Source: Liolophura sinensis (taxonomy: Eukaryota > Mollusca > Polyplacophora > Chitonida > Chitonidae). Taken from it: DNA of 64,000 bases. Below, piece after piece: positions 54,344 to 64,000 of this stretch; the stretch's first letter is position 1, and every line of letters starts with the position of its first letter. Under the pieces are notes generated by a model that saw only the letters and a program-made list of their open reading frames with translations, was not told where the DNA came from and made no database searches. The translations under genes and the position numbers were made by a program. The DNA lies in NCBI RefSeq assembly GCF_032854445.1, contig NC_088304.1, positions 23,545,513-23,609,512 on the forward strand, written 5' to 3'.

Positions 54344-54500
54344 TTGTTTATTCATTTGGACTGTTGTTTAAGCATGAAGCTCAAGAATTTTTCACTTATA
54401 CGATGGTGGTTAGTTTTACGAGAGGAGGAAAACGACGAACCCGGAGTAAACCACCGGTCTTTGGTAACCTACTGGCCAACTTTCCCACACTTGATATACA
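54344..54500 (-). mobile_element. Old S1-like SINE, copied with the FABP spacer
   Basis: TCAAGAATTTTTCACTTATA and GATGGTGGTTAGTTTTACGA are S1-like. The adjoining sequence (TCTTTGGTAACCTACTGGCC, AACTTTCCCACAC) matches 59855-59940, so this piece predates the duplication. Confidence 0.5.
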
Positions 54501-54592
54501 GACATTCACACCAAACGGGATGGAAAGCTAGTGTGTCTTCAACGAATGTAAGGCTGCGCAAAGTGCACACGAGATCCGTCGTCAGCAAGGTT

Positions 54593-54752
54593 CCATGAGC
54601 AGTTCCATAAGGTTCCACAGCCAGTTCCACAAGGTTCCACAACCAGTTCCACAAGGTTCCACAAGGTTCCACAAGGTTCCACAACCAGTTCCATAAGGTT
54701 CCACAACCAGTTCCACAAGGCTCCACAAGGTTCCACAAGTAGTTCAAGGTTC
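54593..54752. repeat. Minisatellite of CAGTTCCACAAGGTTCCACA units
   Basis: About eight irregular units are built of GGTTCCACAA and CCAGTTCCA. The open frames across it are products of the repeat. Confidence 0.85.
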
Positions 54753-54857
54753 AACAAAATCGTACACTTATGTAGGTGAACAGTCACTCAGGCCTATCTC
54801 GCACACGATAAGAATTTCCATGTGGACAACCTAACAAACTTCCCGGCATTTTTGTTT

Positions 54858-55090
54858 ACTTATTTAATTGATTGATGACAAACGCCATCCTCATGAATAT
54901 TTCTCTTATACGATGGCATTGTGATGGGAGGATACCGGGCAGAGATCGGGGGAAACTCATGACCCTACGCAGGCTGTCGCCAGATCTCCCCACGTAGACA
55001 GTATGAACTGGACTTGAACTCAAGACGACCGCATTGGTGAGAGGCTTCTGGGTCATTGCGCCGCGATGGCACGCTAGTCGTCCTCTTGCC
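54858..55090 (-). mobile_element. SINE family S1, diverged
   Basis: TTTAATTGATTGATGACAAA, GGGCAGAGATCGGGGGAAAC and the B-box segment GACCGCATTGGTGAGAGGCT are seen. Confidence 0.75.
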
Positions 55091-55458
55091 GACATTAAAG
55101 TGTCGATTTGCCAACAGAGGCTGAATTTCAATAACATCTGCAACTCCAGTTAAGCATCTTTGCACACGTGGTCATCAGGAAGTGTTAGTGTTCTGAGTGA
55201 TCGTCTTTTTCATATATCATGACGACATCGAATAGAACGTAACTTAGATGAAATAGTTAAAACATTTACCCTGCTTGGCAGATCTGAATATTATCTCGGA
55301 TCTCCAACTGCTGCTACTATAAGTACTGAAAAGCTGATCCACCTGTAACACATGGCCCCGGTGGGTATCGAATCCCGTGATGTATGAGAAAGGCCATCGT
55401 CCCAATGATAACAAATCTCACAGAGGAAATACACCATAGAGTGTTCATATAGATCAAA

Positions 55459-55464
55459 TTTATT
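55459..55464 (-). terminator. Poly(A) signal of FABP gene B
   Basis: AATAAA on the - strand lies about 108 nt after the stop, in the same context as in gene A. Confidence 0.7.
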
Positions 55465-55571
55465 TTCAGAAGTACACATTCATATTCATCTCTTTAAGAA
55501 AAACAAGAGTAACATCATGCGCTATTACTGATGACGTGATGAGTCATCTTTCTCACGTCGCATCTGCCCAC

Positions 55572-57744
55572 TCACGCCTTTTTAAACGTGCGCGTTGCTG
55601 TCACGCCACCGGCTGTCAAAACCTGTATGGTTGGAAAAACATATTACATGTTTTGCTTAAATTTGCATTATTTAATATGAAGGTATTAAATGAACTGAAG
55701 GTGAACGAACAGTTTTAGATTCGCCCTGTTTATATAAATGATCTGCGCAATAATGTACCTCCCATTGCTCTATGCAATATTTATTTATTTATTTGATTGT
55801 TGTTTAATGCCGTGCCCAAGAATATTCCATTTATACGACGGTGGCCAGCATTATGGTGGGAGGAAACCGGGCAGAGGCGGGGGAATCCCACGATTATCCG
55901 CAGGTTGCCAGACCAGAACAGAGAGGAAGCCAGCATGAGCTGGACTTGAACTCACAGCCACCGCATTGGTGAGAGACTCCTGGGTCATAACGCTGCGCTA
56001 GCCCGCTAACCGACTGAGCTACGGAGGACCCTCTCTATGCAATATGGTTGACATGTAATTATTTACATGTAATGTTTAATTTGCCATCTTGTAGCATGCT
56101 ATAGCTGTATCACCATTAAACAAAAGTTTAAATCGGCATTTTGTTTAAAATATTTCCTTTAAATTCCTTACATGAGCGAAAAGAGTTGTAGACCGCTCAT
56201 GTCTGTATACACTGTCTACGTAAAAAAGTAGCTTCAGTCCTTTTACACAATCTGATTTACAAGTAGAAAATACATAATGTATAGTTTGTTGTTTTTTGTC
56301 ATGTTATATTCAATTAACTTGTAGGGGAAATATTTGCTTTTGTATCTGAGAGAGACATGGGCTTAGAGCTTAAAACCCTTTAGGGAAAAAAACGAATAGG
56401 ATTTTTAATAAAGGCCTGACTTTCACTATCTACATACATAATAATATATTCAAAAATTTACGAAATAAACCTATAACTGACAACGAAAATCTGACTGTAC
56501 TCTAGACAGACAGCTGTGCGCTTACATGTGTCATTGTGCTCCCTTCGACCTGCCGTACAACCCGTGTGGCGTGTGTACCCTTTGTTGTCTCCACCAAATC
56601 GCCACCCTCCAAAGTGAATGACAACTGAAACCAGAAAAAAAACATTATGTTAGCCTAAATGTTTAAATGGGGTATAGAGATGAGCTCTCAACAGTGGTGT
56701 TGTCCTGACGTTTGCTGAATGACAGTTCCGTACCTTCAGCTCGCTCCTTGTCCTTATTTTGTTGAATAAAACAAATGAAATTGTGTTTTCTTTGCATTGG
56801 CAATATGCCTCGAGGGACACGAGAGTAGCCGTACGCAAAATCTAAGTGCTGGTGGAATAAAATGTGAGACAAGTTCTGTAACATTGATAAAACACAAGAA
56901 CATATTTATGTTTACTTTACTTTTAACTCATAAAGACAGATAAATGGTAAATGCCTTATCAGTAACAATCGCGGCTGTCAAATAATCAGAAAATTGTCAC
57001 AGCTTTATTTACCTTGCAGGTTTGCCCCGAGCGGTATGTGAAGTCCACTTCCTTTCCCAGGGTGCCTTTCTTCACCTGCTGATTGGTGGAAGTGTTGCCA
57101 CTTTCAGTGATGGTGACGTCATTTCCGGAAACTTCGATTGTCTCGTGCAAACCGGAACCCAGTAGTTCCATGGTCTTCATGACACCAGTTTCAGAAACAT
57201 CTACAAATTTGAATAAAGAGTTTTTTTTAATTACTGCTGTTTCTTAAGCAGAGTTGTCTCTGAAAATCTGGAGAAAAATAAGTTTTGTGGCACTAAAATG
57301 ATCAAAGCTTTACTGTAACTGTCGCTCGGGTTCTTTAGATTGCCACAATAAACGCTAACTTTGTCTTCAATCGCTGCAACAGAATGTAGAACAAAAGTAA
57401 ACTTTAAAGTGATCACTTGAAATAAAGCCTTCCACTTACAGAAATACCCAAATGAAATGTTTAACGCGCATGACATACAGTTCAGAGCATGTATCAACGT
57501 TATGATATATACCTGTGCATCCGAAATACAATCTGGTAGACCAGCAAATGAAAACTATCGTCTATCGTACAGTCGCTGGTCTGACAGAAACTAAAGTTGT
57601 TACGTATGTTGCTAATATTAATTCGTTACATCTTTTACTGGAAACAGTCAGTTCAAATGCAGGTTTATACTTACCTGTGGCCTTCAGATAGTTTTCCATG
57701 TTCTCTGTGGCTGTCTGTTCCCACTTTCCAACGAATTTGTCCAT
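55572..57744 (-). CDS. Fatty-acid-binding protein family gene B (4 exons)
   Basis: The exons are 57675-57744, 57013-57200, 56526-56624 and 55572-55622, the same lengths as in genes A and C, giving 135 aa with no break. The N-terminus is MDKFVGKWEQTATENM and the C-terminus VLTAGGVTATRTFKKA. Exon 3 differs most: it starts LSFTLEGG where A and C have LLFSLEGG, and later reads VRQVEGS where A has VRKVDGD. R110 and R130 are kept and position 132 is Phe. Intron 3 (903 nt) is longer than in the sisters because a full SINE sits at 55783-56030. The promoter carries TATATTAA at 57836-57843, and AATAAA lies at 55459-55464 on the reverse strand. The gene is a tandem sister of A and C and is presumably a cytosolic lipid carrier. 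Confidence 0.95.
55783..56030 (-). mobile_element. SINE family S1, full, in intron 3 of FABP gene B
   Basis: It is complete from TTTATTTATTTGATTGTTGT to GACTGAGCTACGGAGGACCC. It is absent from A and C, so it was inserted after duplication. Confidence 0.9.
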
Positions 57745-58010
57745 GGCGACTGTTCAAGGTGAAAACAAGGTTGGTAATATGAGATCACTCTGCAGTGGAG
57801 ACTGTTTCTGTGTGACATTCCTGAGAATCTGTCCCTTAATATACGGTCTGGCCTGCTTTACTTTGGTAACACCTGTACACGTGTGTTTCACAACTCCCCA
57901 CCCTTCGCCACGCCCATCAATTTCGTGGACCAAAGATTCCATGCAGCACGTGTTTAAAGTATACAACATTTTGTTTAAACTGACAACTGTCAAGTCCTAG
58001 ACTTCGCGTC
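57745..58010 (-). promoter_or_regulatory. Promoter of FABP gene B
   Basis: TATATTAA (57836-57843) stands where the TATA box of gene A is. The palindrome is altered on one arm (ACACCTGTACACGTGT at 57869-57884). The blocks CCACGCCCATCAAT and CACGTGTTTAAAGTATACA, on the + strand, are shared with the region before gene C. Confidence 0.7.
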
Positions 58011-58217
58011 AGTCTGGAATGGTCTATGCAAGATTTGAAAGCAAACGAACAAGAGAATGTTTACAATCATCATTTGGATCATCAACAATTGTTGGTTGTT
58101 TAAAACATGTGTTCATATTTGATCATCACAAAATTGTTTCTCCTATATCATTTATTAACAGAGAGATGACAAAGAAAAGCACCGAAGTTTTTTTCAGGTT
58201 TGTGAACAGTGTGATCA

Positions 58218-58380
58218 AAAGTGTATTAGGGGTCTCCGTAGATCTGTGGGTTAGTAGCGTAATGACCCTGGGGAGGTCTGGTTCCAACCTGCGGCTGGTC
58301 GTGGGTTTCCCCCGGGCTCTGCCCGGTTTCCTCCACTATAATGCCGTCGTATAAGTGAAATATTCTTGAATAAGTCATAA
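58218..58380 (+). mobile_element. SINE family S1, internally deleted, upstream of FABP gene B
   Basis: The head GGGGTCTCCGTAGATCTGTG is joined to the core CAACCTGCGGCTGGTCGTGG and to the tail part ATAAGTGAAATATTCTTGAA; the middle is missing. Confidence 0.75.
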
Positions 58381-59267
58381 TATGTATTTATGATTTTAAG
58401 AATACCCATCAACAAATACAACTCTACAGAGACCAAATAAACAGCAGATTTAGTTCATATATTTTTGTAAACATCATTTATTGTGTTTAACAAGTAAATA
58501 AGGCGAAGACTTATTTTGTGCACATAATCATGATACAAATAACAACAAATATCTTGTAACATTACCCTATGCCCCTAGTTCATATTTAATTTTCCTTCTA
58601 AAACAGTTAGGCATTACGGGTTCAAACAATACCGTGATGTAACATTTTTATTCGTTGCCAAGGGACAGATTAGAGCGAAAACCGTGAAAAAACTTCGCAT
58701 GCGTCGGATAGACATGAGTAAATATTTTGGCCCTATATAATGTATAGGGAAGTGTAACATAATCTTAAATCGCTCGAATAAAAGCAAACTTCCCAAAATG
58801 CAAAGCGTCACACTTCTCGGAAATCACGCACAGAAGATATGCAGTGAGTGACCCTTTATCAAATTTAGTACAAAAATATTGTCATTTTTATTATTTATTA
58901 TTTTATAATGGATATTACATCAAAAGTTTTGTCAAATTTGTACTACATGTGTTATGACTCGTACAAGCGTTTTAGCTCGTAATTTTCTTTTAAAAACAGA
59001 AATAATTTTGTCATTTTCGTGAACAGATTACCAAGTACTATAAACTGGTGGGTAATTACTTCATTAAATTTAACTTTTATTCCAAACGCCACATTTTAAA
59101 ACGACCTATTTACCAAAAGAGTTTGACACGAAGGCTTTGACCTTAATCTAGCTCTCTCTGACAGCTGACAGCTGGTCAAAAATGTGCTGATACCGATGCA
59201 ATGGCCGATTTCTGGAGATGTGCTTGTGGTCATGTGAAATTGCTGACAAATAATGCTGTTTTATACT

Positions 59268-59553
59268 TATTTTATTTATTTATTTCATTAGTGTTTTACG
59301 CCGTACCCAAGAATACTTCACTTATATGACGGAGGTCAACATACTGATGGGAGGAAACTGAGAAAAGCCCGGAGGAAATCCACGTCCATACGAAGGTTGC
59401 TGACAGACCTCCCCACGTACGACCGGTGAAGAAGACAGCGTGAACTGGACTTGAACTCACACTGACTGCATTGGTGAGAGGCTTCTGGGTCATTGCACCT
59501 CCTGAGTCATCGCGCCGCTCTGACGTGCTAACCACCTGGGCCACGGAGGCCTC
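59268..59553 (-). mobile_element. SINE family S1, full, between FABP genes A and B
   Basis: It runs from TTTATTTATTTATTTCATTA to ACCTGGGCCACGGAGGCC and carries a small internal repeat of TGGGTCAT/TGAGTCAT in the head. Confidence 0.85.
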
Positions 59554-60518
59554 TGATGTTTTATAACCTACACTCTTAATATTTTCAGCATTCATTTAGA
59601 TTTTGTAATATACTTAAGGAAAACTGAAAGATTTCAGATGAATTTGTACGTGTGCATTTTGACTTTGAAACTTTGTCCAAGAATTTTCGGTCAACCAATC
59701 AAACTTTGCCATTTTTATAACACACATTTACCATAAAAAAAATTCATGACAGAACGAAAGGTATATTCTCTTGGAGATACATTTTAAAAACACCACTGTA
59801 CACAACACTTGTCCTGTCACGTGACGATATACATCATAAATAGTGCCCACTTTTTAAACTTATACAATGGTGATTAGTTTCATGAGCCAGAGATAAACCC
59901 CTGATCTCTGGTAACTTACCCGCAAACTTTCCCACACGTGATACACAAACTTTTACACCAACACTCAGTACTGGTGGAAAACTAGCGGTCTTCCACCAAT
60001 GTAAGGCTGGGCAAACTGAGACTAGAGATAAGTTGTCAGAGCTGTGAGATATATGGATAATCACTGAGGCCTGTCTCGTACAAGGGAAAGAGTATCATGT
60101 GACAACATGACAACTTAGCGATATTAAAGGAGTCAGCGGTAGCTGAATTCCAATAATACAAGGCGATCCAGGAAAAGCTCCTGTGCTAACCTGTTCATCG
60201 GTGAGTATCACAGTCCTTGGTGATAGTTTTTTTTCTCCAGATGTTCTTATATGTACCTATTGCGATCAGCAAAATTGGCCTTACGACCACATCGAATTGA
60301 TCGTAAATCAGATGTAACGGTTAAGCTTTCACTCTTTGGGTCAAATCAGGATGAGCAGTCCTTTGTCCAACTGCTGCTAATAAAAGCTAGAAATCCGAAT
60401 CAGATGTTTTACATGGTCACGTGACGTGTATGGAAATAGTGTATATAGAATGTCATGACCCTGATAATAGTAATATCTTGCAGAAGAAACACATGATGCA
60501 GTGTTTATAGAAAGCAAA

Positions 60519-60524
60519 TTTATT
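60519..60524 (-). terminator. Poly(A) signal of FABP gene A
   Basis: AATAAA on the - strand lies 105 nt after the stop. It sits inside a 3'-UTR block that is also present after genes B and C. Confidence 0.7.
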
Positions 60525-60628
60525 TCCTGAAGTGCACATCCATGTTCATGTCATCAAGCAGACAAGAGTAGAATCCGCCATTTCTGGGGTTTTTGATCAT
60601 CCATCCTCTTTACGTCACTTCCTCCAAA

Positions 60629-62491
60629 TCACGCCTTTTTAAACGTGCGCGTTGCTGTGACGTCACCGGCTGTCAAAACCTGCATGATTTAAAAAAAACA
60701 AAACAGGCGTTTTATTAACCGGTACTAAACAAAGGTTTAAGTTTGCATTTTTGTCATTCAAGTTCTTAAGGTGAGTGAAAAGATTTTTGGATTCTCGCCG
60801 TGTGTATAGATGGAGTACGTAAAAAGTAGCTCCCATTGTTCTATGCATTGTGGTCTACATGATGTTATTTGTACGTAGTGTATAACTTGTCATCTTTTCC
60901 CATGTTTATATTCATTAAGAACTTGTAGGGAGAATTTAATTCTTCTCTATCTAAAATAGAGTAATATAGGATTACAGATTCTCCAAACAAAGGAATAATT
61001 TACTCAAGAACTGACTCAAGTGTCTACATACATAATAATATTTCAGACATCAATTATATCAATAAATCCACGCCAAAAGCCAGTGACTGACAACGAAAAC
61101 ACGACTGTTGTAGAAAGACAGCTGTGCACTCACATGTGTCATAGTGTCGCCATCGACCTTCCGTACAACCTGTGTGGTGTATTTACCCTTTATTGTCTCC
61201 ACCAAATCACCACCCTCCAAGCTGAATAACAGCTGAAACAAGGAAAACATTATGTTAGGATTTAAATAGGGCGTAGATAGGGCTCTAAACGGCGTGATTG
61301 TCACGGCGTTTGCTGAATGATATATCGGGCGCTTCAGAATGGCCCGTCTCGTATTTAATAAATGGACTAAATCAAATTAAACGTTTTCTTAGCACTGGCC
61401 TCACGAAACGAGAGTATCTCCACGCAAAATCCAAGCCAATAAGTGGAATAAAATATGAGGAATACATTTGCGTTCAGCTGCATACCACTGAAGAATTTTT
61501 TTCCATGTTACCATAAAGACAGATCAACGATAAACATCCAATCAGTGAAAACCTGTGCAACAACCATAGTGCTCTCAGATGTATTTACCTTGCAGGTTTG
61601 GCCCGAGTGGTATGTGAAGTCCACTTCCTGTCCCAGAGTGCCTTTCTTCACCTGCTGATCGGAGGAAGTAGTGCCACTATCATTGATGGTTACGTCATTT
61701 CCGGAAACCTCGATAGTCTCGTACACACCAGAACCCAGCAACTCCATAGCCTTCTGAATACCAGTTTCGGAAACATCTGCAAATAAGTCAAATAAAGAGT
61801 TTTTCTTTAATAATTGGTGTTTATCAAGAGTTGTCTCCGAAAATCTGCAGTACAGTAAGTTTCGTGGCACAAAAATAACAAGAGCTTCATTGGAACCTTC
61901 GCTCACATTGTTTAAATTCCCATCATATCTCCATGGTCTTTTTAATACCAGATTCGGAAACATCTACAAAGACAGAGTTTTTGCATAATTATGGCTTCTT
62001 AAACAGGATTCTGTCCAAATACCTGCCGCAATGAAATTTTTGGCCAATAAAATAGAGCCAGATCTTTATTCTAACTGTCCCCCACTTGATTTAACCGGCT
62101 ACACTAAACGCTCGTTTAAGTTTTAGAAATGTCTGAAACAGAATGTAGAAAGACTATTTTCAAAAATGCATGTAAGGAATGCCTTTCACTTACGGAAAAA
62201 TTTGAAAGAAAATGTTATGAAGTTATAAATAAAGGAAGCATGAAATGAGCTGTGATTTAGAACCAGTAAATGTAAAATATGGTCCCTGGTGTGGCAAAAA
62301 ATGAAATTGTTACATGTGCTGTTAACATTAATTAATGACATCGTTTAGTCCGAACAGTTCGCACATGTGTAGGTTTAGTCGCTGTGTCATCCATGCCTGC
62401 CAAACTCGGGACTCCACTCACCTGTGGCCTTCAGGTAGTTTTCCATGTTCTCAGTGCCTGTCTGCTCCCACTTTCCAACGAATTTGTCCAT
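60629..62491 (-). CDS. Fatty-acid-binding protein family gene A (4 exons)
   Basis: The exons on the - strand are 62422-62491 (70 nt), 61589-61776 (188), 61134-61232 (99) and 60629-60679 (51), giving 135 aa. All junctions are GT-AG, with phases 1, 0 and 0. The protein opens MDKFVGKWEQT, the usual FABP N-terminus (xFxGKW), and ends VLTAGDVTATRTFKKA. The fold is a ten-strand cytosolic beta barrel that carries fatty acids or other small lipids. The two carboxylate-binding arginines correspond to R110 and R130. The following Tyr of the classic RxY motif is Phe132. The four-exon layout is the standard FABP one. A TATA box lies at 62584-62590 and AATAAA at 60519-60524 (reverse strand). Intron 1 holds a broken second copy of the exon 2 start. 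The gene looks functional; its ligand is unknown. Confidence 0.95.
61930..61963 (-). pseudogene. Relic of a duplicated FABP exon 2 start inside intron 1 of gene A
   Basis: On the - strand, after an acceptor CTTTGTAG, the bases read as DVSESGIKKTME, matching the opening of exon 2 (DVSETGIQKAME in A, DVPESDIKKALE in C). Homology then stops. The intron sequence on its upstream side (about 61964-62130) resembles the intron next to exon 2 of gene C (50228-50380). The sequence next to the working exon 2 of A (61777-61925) resembles that of gene B. So intron 1 of A keeps part of an extra exon 2 from unequal exchange. It would be skipped or could act as a decoy acceptor. Confidence 0.75.
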
Positions 62492-62765
62492 GGTGACTGC
62501 TCAAGGTGAGTGCAATATCGGTAAGGTCAGATAACTCTGCTGTTGAGACTGTTCGCTTGTGACATCGCTGAGGTTCTGTCCCGTTATATACGGTCCGGTC
62601 GGCGTCACCTTGGTAACACCTGTACAGGTGTGTTTCATGTCTCCCCGTCCCCACAGGCGGCTCCCACAGCGTTCGTCAGGCCCATCAGTCTTGCTAACCA
62701 AAGGTTCCACTTGTTTAAAGTATACAGTATTTTATTTCATCTGACGGCTTTGAAGTCCTAAACTT
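62492..62765 (-). promoter_or_regulatory. Promoter of FABP gene A
   Basis: TATATAA (62584-62590, read on the - strand) lies about 93 bp before the ATG. Just upstream is a perfect 16-bp palindrome, ACACCTGTACAGGTGT (62616-62631), with two E-box-like cores. It is followed on the - strand by TACCAAGGTGA. A further shared block near 62700-62745 contains GTATACTTTAAAC. The same order of motifs is found before genes B and C. Confidence 0.7.
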
Positions 62766-64000
62766 AATGCATGATGTGCAAACAAACAAGCTTGGAAGAT
62801 CAAAAGTTGTGGCTTGTGTAAAACATATTAATAATTAATATTTGTACATAAAAATTGTTTACTATATAGAAAGTAAAAATCCTAATTCTAAAGCGCGGAA
62901 ATGTAGGTAACTTTTCAGTTTATATCTGGTTGTACCTTTTTCTCTTCACGATGTTCGAAGGTCGTCATATAACTGTTGCATTTTATCACAGGTTGTTAGA
63001 GTTTTGTGAACAAGGTGGATGTTGGTTTTGTTACACATACATGTATATGATGCAATAAAACTAGCAGAAAGAAATTTATCCTGATAGAGAATGAGTTAGT
63101 TCCTCAAAGCCAGAAATATATTGCAGTAGATCGAGACGACCAGATTGAGCACAAATTATTTTTATATTGGCCTTTTTTTCCATAAAATTGAGAGAAATAT
63201 CTTGCACTGTAAAGTTTGAAAACTGTGAAAATTGTTTCATGGAAATATCAAAGGACAGCCCGCGTATCTTGGGTTGATCAGTGAGGAAAGAAATAGCTAA
63301 TAGTTTCAGTTATGAGATTTTTAATTACACTTCCTTGGACGGCAATATACGAAAGGGTCTTTGATATTACATATTTCGCGTGCTAGAATTAATTGGATTT
63401 CGTTGCTTTCAATCATCGTCACAAGTTAATATACGAAAAGTATACTGTGTCAAGGATATTTCAGCTAACGCCTTCAGTGACAGATCGTAATTGGTTGTTA
63501 ACAGCACCGCTTGTTTTTGCCCTTTTATTAGTGCTAAGGTGCTACTTTTTGAGTATTTACATGAACAGTTTTAATAAACCTCCTAATTAACAGGAAGCCG
63601 TATATAACCGGTTCCGTCTCATTACTGATTTACCCACTATCACAGTGTGGTCGATGCTGTGGTTTTACTCTCCGTGCTGTAGTCTTTTTTTTTAAATTTA
63701 AGACTACAATAATACTACAATGAAACCTAGTGTGTTAGTGATATTCCAGGAAAGTCCTGTCTCTTAGTTTGTTGACATTTACGTTGAGTTGTTCTCCGGA
63801 ATGTAAGTAGCTAAGAATGTTCAAAATCTCTGGCACTCTGCTTCATAACTGTGTCTAATTCCGCTTAACCTAACACAAGGTGGGGTAGTTGGGGTGGGGT
63901 GCAAAACAATACCACATTGCATTGTATGTATGAATAGTTGAAATTAAAACGCACCTGTGGTATATATTTTAAATGACAGCTTATAATGGATTTAGTTCTC
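62766..64000. other. Upstream of FABP gene A, no gene seen
   Basis: Apart from repeat R7 near 63555-63680, I see only AT-rich sequence. Confidence 0.5.
63555..63680 (+). repeat. Dispersed repeat R7, copy 4
   Basis: TTTACATGAACAGTTTTAAT, AACCTCCTAATTAACAGG and CTATCACAGTGTGGTCGATG then GGTTTTACTCTCCGTG match the copy at 18357. Confidence 0.45.

Noticed and set aside
54469-54787. Reverse frames rich in WNLVEPCGT repeats
   Set aside because: They come from the CAGTTCCACAAGGTTCCACA minisatellite.

Overview
This is a eukaryotic nuclear window. The evidence is multi-exon genes with GT-AG introns, AATAAA poly(A) signals, TATA boxes, about two dozen tRNA-derived SINE copies, several families of palindromic non-autonomous DNA transposons (MITEs), long (TA)n tracts and minisatellites. 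The SINE with the 3' end GTAAAACACCAATCAAATAAATA and the overall repeat style suggest a mollusc or a close lophotrochozoan. That placement is from memory of such genomes, not from a search. I saw no rRNA, no intact tRNA gene, no CRISPR array and no recognisable viral or retroviral copy.

Left part (7-26 kb, + strand): two paralogous genes for four-transmembrane proteins of the claudin/PMP22 type. Gene 1 (7173-12543, 180 aa) and gene 2 (19888-25566, 177 aa) share the same three coding exons, the same intron phases (1, 1), the same splice acceptor just before the start codon, and the claudin-like W...GLW..C...C pattern in the first extracellular loop. Their introns hold MITEs, a dead Tc1-like transposon and minisatellites.

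Middle part (26-49 kb): mostly repeats and unannotated sequence. It holds a 200-base assembly gap (28082-28281) with nearly the same sequence on both sides, a 2.2 kb minisatellite of about 31 units of ~72 bp (31719-33927), and a diverged fatty-acid-binding-protein copy D on the - strand. Copy D shows exon 1 at 42530-42598 and exon 2 at 34478-34664, each one base short of an open frame, and I could not find its exons 3 and 4.

Right part (49-62.5 kb, - strand): three tandem, apparently intact genes of the intracellular lipid-binding protein (FABP) family, called C, B and A from left to right. Each has four exons of exactly 70, 188, 99 and 51 nt and encodes 135 aa. Each also has a similar TATA promoter, a shared upstream block and a poly(A) signal about 106-110 nt after the stop. 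Duplicated spacer sequence shows that the unit was copied together with its flanks. Copies B and C have since taken up different SINEs in different introns, and intron 1 of A keeps a relic of a second exon 2.

The two gene families have no evident joint pathway: one is a membrane/junction type protein, the other a cytosolic lipid carrier. The most interesting items are the FABP tandem array with its conserved palindromic promoter element, the exon relic, the claudin-like pair, a minisatellite that seems to have grown out of a SINE-internal motif, and the set of at least six MITE families, one carrying a nested SINE insertion.
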